This document shows, in pieces, positions 19,576 to 27,037 of a DNA stretch of 64,000 nt; the first letter of the stretch is position 1, and every line of letters begins with the position of its first letter. Below the pieces are notes generated by a model, which worked only from the letters and a program-made list of their open reading frames with translations, did no database searches and was not told the origin of the DNA. Both the position numbers and the translations under genes were made by a program. This DNA comes from Parablautia intestinalis (GTDB lineage: Bacteria; Bacillota; Clostridia; Lachnospirales; Lachnospiraceae), in NCBI GenBank assembly GCA_003612395.1, contig RAYQ01000012.1, positions 99,825-163,824 on the forward strand. The letters are read 5' to 3'.

Positions 19576-19784
19576 GAATAATCCTCCATTCTTGCCAGCC
19601 GCCCATATTTAAGGGCGCAGGCACAAATTAATCGATTGAAAAATCTTTCATTTTCCAGTCTAATTTCCATTTTGTACAGGTTCTTTATGTATTTCAAATT
19701 CTATAATATTTTACCATATTATAAATCAATCGTCTATACACCGTGAGAATCATTTTGAGTTCTTTTTCAGGATAAACAGTTAAT

Positions 19785-19821
19785 GCCCCGGTCCTGCGGA
19801 CATTGCCAAAGGAGCCGGGGC
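19785..19821. terminator. GC-rich hairpin after mgtC
   Basis: Arms GCCCCGG (19785-19791) and CCGGGGC (19815-19821) extend inward by TCCT/AGGA past a one-base bulge. It lies 17 bases after the MgtC-family stop on the minus strand. No T-tract follows, so it is either a weak terminator or an mRNA 3'-end stabiliser. Confidence 0.4.
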
Positions 19822-19837
19822 CCTGAAACCATAGTTC

Positions 19838-20509
19838 TCAGGCAGAGACGGAGACAATATATTCCTTGCTGCCTAGTTTTTCAAGAAATGCAATTTTATC
19901 ATACTTTGCCGGGAACAGAAGATCCATCTCCAGCTTTACGCTGCCATCACTTAATTTATTCAGTTTTAACATAGCTATACAAATTTTCTCTTCCTTTATA
20001 AGCTGCTTTACAAGTTCCACCTTGTCCAGGGAACTTAGCGACATCTTCATCTTACATGCGTAAGGCTCATTAGCCAGAAATCCTATCTTATGCATAGCGA
20101 TCTGCATGCAGATGAGCAGTAAGGCGCTCGAAACAGACAAAAAGTATTGCCCTGCGCCGATACACATCCCCACACCTGCAGTTGCCCACAGGCCCGCCGC
20201 CGTAGTCAGCCCGCTCACAGAGCTGTTCCGGATGATAATAATTCCGGTACCCAGAAAACCAATCCCACTCACGATTTGAGCCGCTACCCTGGAAGCATCA
20301 TAATTAGGAACATCTGCGAATCCATATTTGGATACCACCATCATCAGCGCTGCGCCAAATGCCACAATCGCGTGGGTTCTGACTCCGGCCAGCTTATTCC
20401 GGTTTCTGCGCTCCAGCCCAATAGCAAGCCCCGCTATACAGGCCAGCACGATCCGCAAAAACAACTCCCACTGCCAGGAAGCTATCACTTCCAACAACGC
20501 TGTTACCAC
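19838..20509 (-). CDS. MgtC/SapB family membrane protein
   Basis: A 223-residue protein with about four membrane segments in the first 145 residues and a soluble ACT-like C-terminus. Family motifs GLAIGLERRNRNKLAGVRTH and IVSGIGFLGTGIII are clear. MgtC proteins affect growth in low magnesium and acid and act on membrane energetics in pathogens. In gut Clostridia the role is unproven. It is 30 bases after the metallo-hydrolase stop and probably co-transcribed. No riboswitch is seen upstream. Confidence 0.9.
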   Translation of the reverse strand: MVTALLEVIASWQWELFLRIVLACIAGLAIGLERRNRNKLAGVRTHAIVAFGAALMMVVSKYGFADVPNYDASRVAAQIVSGIGFLGTGIIIIRNSSVSGLTTAAGLWATAGVGMCIGAGQYFLSVSSALLLICMQIAMHKIGFLANEPYACKMKMSLSSLDKVELVKQLIKEEKICIAMLKLNKLSDGSVKLEMDLLFPAKYDKIAFLEKLGSKEYIVSVSA

Positions 20510-20539
20510 TTCCTCTCTTTTTCTGATGCTCTGTCAGCA

Positions 20540-21367
20540 TCAAAATTCCACTGTCATACCATCATAGGCCACGTCAAATCCATATACGGCAGCCTGTTTC
20601 TCCATTTCTTCATGTAGCCAGCCGCCATTGTGGGAAAAATGAGTAACCACATATTTTGTATTCTTGTCCACGCAGCCCATCTTTTTTAACCTCTCCACCA
20701 CATCCACATTGTTGGGAAGCCCCATGTGATTGGTGGGTATTTTGATCCTTTGCATGGTGCAGTCCATACTCACCAGGTCGAAATGCTCATTTTGCATAAA
20801 GTCCCATGTCTCCTCTGCAAGATATCCGGTATCATTGGCATAAAGCAAAGACTTTCCATCTTTTTTAATAATGTAGATAAAGCAGTTCTCCCGTGGATTG
20901 TGGGTCGCTTTTAAGGGGATAAACTCATACCCCTGAGAGCTGTAGGTCGTAAATTCCTTTATCTCGTGATATTCAATCTGTGCCCTGTGGGGAGAATACT
21001 CCAGTGCCTCTGACACCACCCGCTTAAGACTTTCTTTTACCGCGTCATTCCCGTAAATACTAAGTGTCCCTTTCATATCCACGGCAAACCCTTCCCTGCG
21101 CATCATCAGTTCCTCCGGATACCAGTGATCCTGATGGGAATGGGTAACCAGCATTGTTTGAATAGAAGGCATGTTAAGTCCATAGGTAAGCATATGCAAA
21201 TAAGTATCCGGCGGCAGATCAATCACAATTTTATCATCAATCACTGCCTGAGAACGTGTCCTTATATCCTTGCCTTTACGGCGCCGCGCCTCCTTACACA
21301 TTTCGCAATTACAAAATATTCCCGGCCATCCTTCTGCCGCTGCTGTCCCCAGATATTGAATTTTCAT
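20540..21367 (-). CDS. Metallo-beta-lactamase fold hydrolase, PhnP-like
   Basis: A 275-residue MBL-fold hydrolase. The metal motif HSHQDHW is around residues 75-81, with further His/Asp ligands in TAHN/KATHNPRE, YANDTG and THFSHNG. Near the N-terminus CNCEMC plus a basic stretch (EARRRKGKDIRTRS) resembles the zinc insertion of PhnP, a cyclic phosphodiesterase of phosphonate breakdown. No other phosphonate genes are here, so the substrate is open. Cytoplasmic, read with mgtC. Confidence 0.85.
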   Translation of the reverse strand: MKIQYLGTAAAEGWPGIFCNCEMCKEARRRKGKDIRTRSQAVIDDKIVIDLPPDTYLHMLTYGLNMPSIQTMLVTHSHQDHWYPEELMMRREGFAVDMKGTLSIYGNDAVKESLKRVVSEALEYSPHRAQIEYHEIKEFTTYSSQGYEFIPLKATHNPRENCFIYIIKKDGKSLLYANDTGYLAEETWDFMQNEHFDLVSMDCTMQRIKIPTNHMGLPNNVDVVERLKKMGCVDKNTKYVVTHFSHNGGWLHEEMEKQAAVYGFDVAYDGMTVEF

Positions 21368-21432
21368 TTAAATAATCTTGCTCCCTTCTCAATAAGAAAT
21401 CCCTGTTTTTCTAGATTTAATTTTATTAAATA

Positions 21433-22269
21433 TCAGCTCTTTACCGCACCTGATGTAAGGCCGCCAATGATCGATTTCTGCATGAAGCAGTAGAAAATCA
21501 GGAGCGGAAGCATAGATGCCACAAATGTGGCAAAGGTCAGACTGTAATTAATGGAATACTCTGTCTGGAAATTATATTGGAACAAAGTAAGCGTCCAATC
21601 CTGCCATCCCCTGTTCAGTGTAATTAACGGAAGCATGAAATCGTTCCAGATCCACAGACCCTGCTTGATAAGTACCGTTGCCAGCATGGGCTTAAGTAAT
21701 GGGAATACTACGGAAGAGTAGGTACGCAGAGTACCAGCTCCGTCAATCCATGCCGCTTCCTCCATGTCCGGCGGAATGGCCCCCATATAGCCTACAAACA
21801 GGAACACGCTCTCACAGGTGGAACTGGAAATACAAAGGATTGCAAGCCCTGTAGGGTTCATCATATTTAAAGCGCTTAGCAGCTTTACCAGCGGCATCAT
21901 CTTCACCTGAAAAGGAATGAAGATTCCCAGAAGCAGGAAATAATACACCAGGCGGTATCCCATACTGGTAGGCATCTTCCTTGCCACCGCATAGCTCATG
22001 GACGGCATAATAATGATATTGCCCGCCAGTACAATTGCAGTAATATAGACCGTGTTGATAAATGCCTTCCAGTACCGCTCATTGGTAAGAACCTCCTTGA
22101 AGCTCTCCAGATAGATAGGGATTGGCAACGTAAAGAAGCTCTTAGAGCTTTGGGCATCCGACTTAAAAGCAGTCACGAACGTGACATACAAGGGAAGGAT
22201 GATCAGCATAATGCCTAATACCAAAAGGATGTAAGTCAGTACATTGTTTTGTTTTCTTCCTTCTACCAT
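21433..22269 (-). CDS. Sugar ABC transporter permease, MalG/UgpE type
   Basis: A 278-residue CUT1-family permease with six predicted membrane segments. The EAA loop EEAAWIDGAGTLRTYSSVVFPLLKP is present near residue 190, where the ATPase docks. It starts three bases after the upstream permease stop. No ATPase gene is in the cluster, as is usual when a shared MsiK-type ATPase powers several importers. Substrate cannot be read; the oligosaccharide enzymes nearby are suggestive only. Confidence 0.92.
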   Translation of the reverse strand: MVEGRKQNNVLTYILLVLGIMLIILPLYVTFVTAFKSDAQSSKSFFTLPIPIYLESFKEVLTNERYWKAFINTVYITAIVLAGNIIIMPSMSYAVARKMPTSMGYRLVYYFLLLGIFIPFQVKMMPLVKLLSALNMMNPTGLAILCISSSTCESVFLFVGYMGAIPPDMEEAAWIDGAGTLRTYSSVVFPLLKPMLATVLIKQGLWIWNDFMLPLITLNRGWQDWTLTLFQYNFQTEYSINYSLTFATFVASMLPLLIFYCFMQKSIIGGLTSGAVKS

Positions 22270-22272
22270 ACC

Positions 22273-23172
22273 CTACACCGCCTTCTTCTTATCCGTAAAA
22301 TAAATCTGCACGGCGGAGATAGCTGCAACCACAAGCCCCATAAAGATCGCCTCCGCGATCGCAAATGCATATTTATTCTGCGTAAAACCATGTTTATAGA
22401 TCAGCATCGCCACGCTGCGCGTGGTGTTTCCCGGTCCCCCTTCTGTCATCGCCTTGATATAATCAAATACCATAAGGCCACCCTTTAATGTAAGCACGAA
22501 TACCACACTCACTACCGGGAGGATAAAGGGAACAGTAATGTACCGGAAGATATCCCAGGCCGAAGCCCCGTCTAACGCAGCCCCGTCATACAGATCCGTG
22601 GGCACGCTCTGCAGCCCTGCCAGAAACAGCAAAGTAGGAATACAAAGCCCCTGCCATAAATTTACAAACAGGATTACCCACATGGCCAGATTTTTGTCAG
22701 CCAGGGGATTCTGGCTAATCGCCTGAATATGTAAAAATTTCCCTATTACGGGTATAATATAGTAACAAATCTTGTTAAAAATCAAACCTACCGTCAGGGA
22801 GCTCAGTACAGCCGGAATGAAATAAATGCCCCTGAAGAAGGTTCTTCCCTTGATCTTACGGTTTAAGAGCATGGCGATTCCGAGTCCAAAAACAATCGTA
22901 AATACCACCAGCAGAACCGTATATTTAATGGTAAAAAACAGCGCGTCCGTAAACTGCCCTGTCCGGAAGATTTTCAAATAATTGTCAAATCCAATGAAAT
23001 TGTAGCTCTTGGTGATCCCGTCCCAGTCCGTAGTGCTATAATAGATTCCCATAATTACAGGCATGATAAAAAAGAAACTATACAGGAAAAAGCCGGGCGC
23101 CGTGAAAAGCAAAAAGGCGCCATTCCTGCCCCTGTCTCTTTTTGATCTGCCGCTTTTCTTTTTTTCCCCCAT
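22273..23172 (-). CDS. Sugar ABC transporter permease, MalF/UgpA type
   Basis: A 299-residue CUT1-family permease. A basic N-terminal tail (EKKKSGRSKRDRGR) precedes the first membrane segment. The EAA loop YDGAALDGASAWDIFRYITVPFILP lies near residue 205. It pairs with the MalG-type permease directly downstream and follows the binding-protein gene after a terminator hairpin, so permeases are probably made at a lower level than the binding protein. Confidence 0.92.
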   Translation of the reverse strand: MGEKKKSGRSKRDRGRNGAFLLFTAPGFFLYSFFFIMPVIMGIYYSTTDWDGITKSYNFIGFDNYLKIFRTGQFTDALFFTIKYTVLLVVFTIVFGLGIAMLLNRKIKGRTFFRGIYFIPAVLSSLTVGLIFNKICYYIIPVIGKFLHIQAISQNPLADKNLAMWVILFVNLWQGLCIPTLLFLAGLQSVPTDLYDGAALDGASAWDIFRYITVPFILPVVSVVFVLTLKGGLMVFDYIKAMTEGGPGNTTRSVAMLIYKHGFTQNKYAFAIAEAIFMGLVVAAISAVQIYFTDKKKAV

Positions 23173-23194
23173 TGCAGAAAACCTCCTATTTTTC

Positions 23195-23241
23195 TAAAAA
23201 AAGGGATATCCGCATGATAAATGAAAGCGGACATCCCTTTT
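23195..23241 (-). terminator. Intercistronic terminator between binding protein and permeases
   Basis: Minus-strand hairpin with arms AAAAGGGATGTCCGC (23241-23227) and GCGGATATCCCTTTT (23213-23199), one mismatch, then a T-run. Partial read-through here would give the usual excess of binding protein over permeases. Confidence 0.75.
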
Positions 23242-23254
23242 GTCCCAAATGGGG

Positions 23255-23274
23255 AAGGACCTTAAAAGGTCCTT
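23255..23274. repeat. Perfect hairpin after the binding-protein gene
   Basis: AAGGACCT, loop TAAA, AGGTCCTT. It lies between the binding-protein stop and the terminator hairpin, so the mRNA 3' end carries two stacked hairpins, which may protect it from decay. Confidence 0.6.
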
Positions 23275-23291
23275 GCTCCATCCGGCTTTTC

Positions 23292-24629
23292 TTAGTTGTC
23301 AGCATAGATTGTCTCGATAGCCTCCTGGCTGGATTCAAAGAACGCATCTCTGTCTAAATCACCCAGGAACATCTGGCAGCCGTCTCTGATTTCTTCTCTC
23401 AGTCCTGTAGGCCAGAAGTTAACTGCGGTCAGGAAGATATTGCCTTCGTCCACAGCAGTTTTCATATTGGCATGCTGGGGAATACTGTACTCAACGCCTT
23501 CAATGGTGCTTACGTTGCCGTCTGCATCACAGTACATCTGGGCGATGTCCTCTCTGGTCATGAACTCCAGGAATTTCAGGCCAATTTCTTTATCCTTACA
23601 AGTAGAAGAAATACTAAATGAAGTATCAATATTTACAGGCACCTTGGTGGTCTCTCCTCTGGGATGAGGGAATGCAAACAGTTCCACATTGGCATCCGGA
23701 TTATTCTTCTGTACCGTAGCCAGCATCCATGTACCGCTGAGCATGAAACCGCCGTTTCCGTTACTGAACTCTGCTGCAGCGATATCATAATCCATTCCCA
23801 TATGATCATCAGCTGTATAGTTCAGCAGATCTTCATTGTAGTCGCACCAGGTCTGAAGAGTAGGTGAATCTTTTGCTTCCATCTCACCGTCCGCAATCTT
23901 CTTAAACTCGGAATAAGTATCGTTGTTGATAATGCCTGCTGTACGCTCGAATCTCTGAGCCACATTTCCAACATCCTTATTGGGAAGCAGGAAAGCGGTA
24001 ACGCCGTTCGCCTTCAGGGTCTCACAGTCTGCAATCAGTTCTTCCCATGTACTGGGGGTCTCGGTAATTCCGTTTGCTCCCAGAACGTCCATGTTAGCAT
24101 AGATACCATAAGTACTAAGAGACATGGGTACCGCATAATAATTGCCATCACAGTTGGACATTTCCATTGCTGTGGAATTTACTTTACTAAGATACTCAGC
24201 ATCCGTGATGTCCTCAAAGTAACCGTCTCTAAACATGTCCTTGTAGAAATCTTCTGCAGGATATGTATTCATGATATCAGGCAGCTCATTACTTGCCGCT
24301 CTGGTCCTGACTACCGTAGCTCCGTCACCAGTACTTGTTACATCAATCTTCACACCGGGATTCTCTTCACAGAACTTTGCTGCAATCTCCTCCATGATAC
24401 TCACGATTTCACTCTTGGTCAAAAGGAGCTCCAAAGTCACTTCGCCGCCGCTGGCTGCATCTTCCTGGCCTGCGTCTTCACTTTCCGCTTCTGCAGGCTC
24501 CTGCTCAGTAGCTTCTGTGCTTTCCGCTTCCGGCGTGCTCTGAGTCTCATTCTTCCCTCCGCAGGCTGCCAACAGGCTACTGGCTGCCAGCAGTGCCGCC
24601 ATTACGACACTAAGCTTTTTGAACTTCAT
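23292..24629 (-). CDS. Extracellular sugar-binding lipoprotein of an ABC importer
   Basis: A 445-residue CUT1-type binding protein. The lipoprotein signal ends in SLLAAC with C23 as the lipid-modified residue. Residues ~28-60 are a Glu/Ala/Ser-rich linker, then the mature domain starts at VTLELLLTKSEIVS. It captures a sugar or oligosaccharide outside the membrane and hands it to the two permeases downstream. AAAGGATGG lies 11 bases before the ATG, a rather long spacing. The 265-base leader holds a possible attenuator. No dedicated sugar enzyme is in the unit. Confidence 0.94.
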   Translation of the reverse strand: MKFKKLSVVMAALLAASSLLAACGGKNETQSTPEAESTEATEQEPAEAESEDAGQEDAASGGEVTLELLLTKSEIVSIMEEIAAKFCEENPGVKIDVTSTGDGATVVRTRAASNELPDIMNTYPAEDFYKDMFRDGYFEDITDAEYLSKVNSTAMEMSNCDGNYYAVPMSLSTYGIYANMDVLGANGITETPSTWEELIADCETLKANGVTAFLLPNKDVGNVAQRFERTAGIINNDTYSEFKKIADGEMEAKDSPTLQTWCDYNEDLLNYTADDHMGMDYDIAAAEFSNGNGGFMLSGTWMLATVQKNNPDANVELFAFPHPRGETTKVPVNIDTSFSISSTCKDKEIGLKFLEFMTREDIAQMYCDADGNVSTIEGVEYSIPQHANMKTAVDEGNIFLTAVNFWPTGLREEIRDGCQMFLGDLDRDAFFESSQEAIETIYADN

Positions 24630-24717
24630 TTACGTTTACCATCCTTTCTTTTTTGCCGGTGCTTAACCGGCCATCGACACTATTTGGTTCTTTTTGATAA
24701 ACGCTATCTCACAAAAT

Positions 24718-24748
24718 GTAAAAAGTGGTACAGCCTCTATCTGTACAC
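24718..24748 (-). terminator. Terminator-like hairpin in the leader of the ABC importer operon
   Basis: On the minus strand GGTGTACAG, a 7-base loop and CTGTACC are followed by ACTTTTTAC. It sits inside the transcribed leader between the promoter (24901-24929) and the start codon, so it could attenuate the operon. The 24630-25134 gap (505 bases) otherwise shows the promoter and a short GCCGGT/ACCGGC inverted repeat near 24655. Confidence 0.35.
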
Positions 24749-24900
24749 CGTTCCTGTTCTTCAGGATACCGGATCCCATTATCGTCACCAACACCCACCA
24801 CAATCATTTATTACAGGAAATACTTTCATATGGAAGGTAGAAGAACAACAGATCAACAAAATCCTCCCTCCTTGCGCAGGGATCACGGTTACATGAACCT

Positions 24901-24929
24901 ATTATACATACGCATGTTACTTCTGTCAA
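24901..24929 (-). promoter_or_regulatory. Perfect consensus promoter of the ABC importer operon
   Basis: TTGACA (24929-24924), exactly 17 bases, TATAAT (24906-24901) on the minus strand. A near-palindrome CTGTCAAT-TATAAT-ATTGTCAG (24923-24944, one mismatch) overlaps the -35, a likely operator position. The start of transcription would be near 24894. Confidence 0.85.
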
Positions 24930-25134
24930 TTATAATATTGTCAGTATATACAAAAATCATGGTGTTTTACTCAAAATTCCTGTATTTTTCGCCTAACATC
25001 ATTCCAATTTCCGCCATATATATATAGCATAATTCCTAATATGGTTGTAAAGAAATACCGTTATAAACCTGAAATATCATTTTTCAGTTATTATCCTCAT
25101 ATAATCAAATAAATAGTATTAAGAGGTCATCTTC

Positions 25135-26958
25135 TTGTTGCAGAATAAAAAACGGAGCCTGAGGAAGCGCTCCATCTTTCTTGGTCTGTCAGTCTTTGCT
25201 GCCGCCCTCATTTTTATCTCCTGCCTGCTTACCAGTGACAGCCGTCGTTTTCAGGCTTTGACAGAGGATTTGTTTTATTCAGAGCTTTCCGGAAATATGT
25301 TAAGTCTACATTATACATTGGCTTATCCTGAAAAGTATGGCTTTACAGGTGAAGCGCTTTTGTCTTCTTACAAGCCTGCGTCAGAGGAAGATGACGGAAC
25401 TGCAGGAATCCGTTCTGCCTTAAACCGGCTCTCTAAAATATCGTCTGACCACCTGAATGAAGATGACTCCTATGCATACGAATTATTAAATCGGTATTTA
25501 ACACTTCGTCTTTCCGGTTCTTCTTATGATTATTATGACGAGCCCCTTTCTCCTTCCTCCGGTATGCAGTCCGGCCTCCCTATCCTTTTAGCGGACTACA
25601 CTTTTCGTTCTCCAAAGGATGTTGAGGACTATCTCCACATATTGGATCAGACTGACACCTACTTTGACGGGCTTATCCAATACGAAAAAGAAAAAGCCGA
25701 ACATGGATTATTCATGTCCGACTCTGCCGCTGCTGATGTGATCGAGCAGTGCTGCTCTATTATGGACAAAGATGCCCTTTCCTGCGGCACTCACTTTCTT
25801 CATACCACTTTTGAGGAACGCTTAAATGTCCTCGAACAGGAAGGCGCTATTTCCCAGGAACAAAAGGCGCAGTGGATATCCGAAAATGACCGGCTTCTAA
25901 CCACTGTTATGGCGCCTGCCTATGAAAAAGTAGCGGATGCATTCACAATTTTGCAGGGAAGCGGACTAAATGACAAGGGACTGTGCTACTTCCCCGAAGG
26001 CCGTTCCTATTATGAATATCTCCTTGCCTCTGCCACAGGCTCCAGCCGCAGCATTCCTGAAATAAAAGAATTACTTTTTAATGATTTCCGGGATAATTTC
26101 GCCTCCCTGGCCGCGCTCCTTAACCAGTATCCGCAGCTGACCACTGCCTTTACATATAATGATACTGTCTTTCCCTATGTAACGCCTGAGGAAATGTTAG
26201 ATGATCTGAAAAGCCGCATGGTTTCAGACTTTCCACCTTTTCCGGATTCGGATCAGTCCGGCCGGATTAACTATACCATTAAAAGCGTTTCCTCCTCCAT
26301 GGAAGATTACTGTAGTCCTGCTTACTATCTGACGCCTCCCATAGACGATATGAGCAGTAATATTATCTATATCAACCATAAAAATTCGCCTGATGCCCTG
26401 ACCTTATATACTACTTTAGCCCATGAGGGCTATCCGGGCCATCTTTATCAGACGGTTTACAGCCAGCTTTACATGAACCAAAACAACACCTCCTGTATCC
26501 GCTATCTTTTACATTACGGCGGTTATGTGGAAGGATGGGCTCTTTACGTGGAAAATCTATCTTACCAGTACGCCGGGAAAGTGGTTTCGGACCCTTTAAC
26601 CGCAGCCTGGTACGAAGCCTGCCGGCTGAACCGGAATATACAGCTTTGTCTTTATTCCATGCTGGATATTGCAATTCACTACGAAGGCGCCACCCTTCCG
26701 AAAGCACAGGCTATCTTGCGCAAAGCGGGTATTACCGATCCCCGGACTGCATCCGCCATTTACGACTATATTGTGGAGGAACCGGTAAATTATCTGAAAT
26801 ATTATTTGGGTTTTCTTGAATTTCTTTCATTAAAAGATGCGGCGCAGGATTTATGGGGCCATGAATTCAGTCTGACCCGTTTCCATCAGTTTATTTTAGA
26901 AACAGGTCCTTCTGATTTTCAGGGATTAAATGATAAATTAAGGCTGCAGTCCGGGTAG
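25135..26958 (+). CDS. DUF885 family membrane-anchored protein, probable metallopeptidase
   Basis: A 607-residue protein. A hydrophobic N-terminal segment (SIFLGLSVFAAALIF) ends in a Cys and may be a lipoprotein or anchor signal. HEGYPGH at residues 430-436 is the DUF885 hallmark, a variant of the HExxH zinc motif, with a family Glu in YVEGWALYVE about 40 residues later. This suggests an extracellular zinc peptidase. The start is a TTG with AAGAGGT seven bases upstream; no ATG fits. It faces the M56 gene across 79 bases. Confidence 0.88.
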   Translation: MLQNKKRSLRKRSIFLGLSVFAAALIFISCLLTSDSRRFQALTEDLFYSELSGNMLSLHYTLAYPEKYGFTGEALLSSYKPASEEDDGTAGIRSALNRLSKISSDHLNEDDSYAYELLNRYLTLRLSGSSYDYYDEPLSPSSGMQSGLPILLADYTFRSPKDVEDYLHILDQTDTYFDGLIQYEKEKAEHGLFMSDSAAADVIEQCCSIMDKDALSCGTHFLHTTFEERLNVLEQEGAISQEQKAQWISENDRLLTTVMAPAYEKVADAFTILQGSGLNDKGLCYFPEGRSYYEYLLASATGSSRSIPEIKELLFNDFRDNFASLAALLNQYPQLTTAFTYNDTVFPYVTPEEMLDDLKSRMVSDFPPFPDSDQSGRINYTIKSVSSSMEDYCSPAYYLTPPIDDMSSNIIYINHKNSPDALTLYTTLAHEGYPGHLYQTVYSQLYMNQNNTSCIRYLLHYGGYVEGWALYVENLSYQYAGKVVSDPLTAAWYEACRLNRNIQLCLYSMLDIAIHYEGATLPKAQAILRKAGITDPRTASAIYDYIVEEPVNYLKYYLGFLEFLSLKDAAQDLWGHEFSLTRFHQFILETGPSDFQGLNDKLRLQSG

Positions 26959-27037
26959 GGAGAAGGCCCCCTGCCCGGCCACCTCCGGCACATCCCAAAG
27001 GGTCTCCCATATAAGTTCTCCATGTTCTCGATGCTCC

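Noticed and set aside
24696..24709. CcpA cre-like site GATAAACGCTATCT in the importer leader
   Set aside because: Two mismatches at the conserved first positions; too weak to call without more sites.
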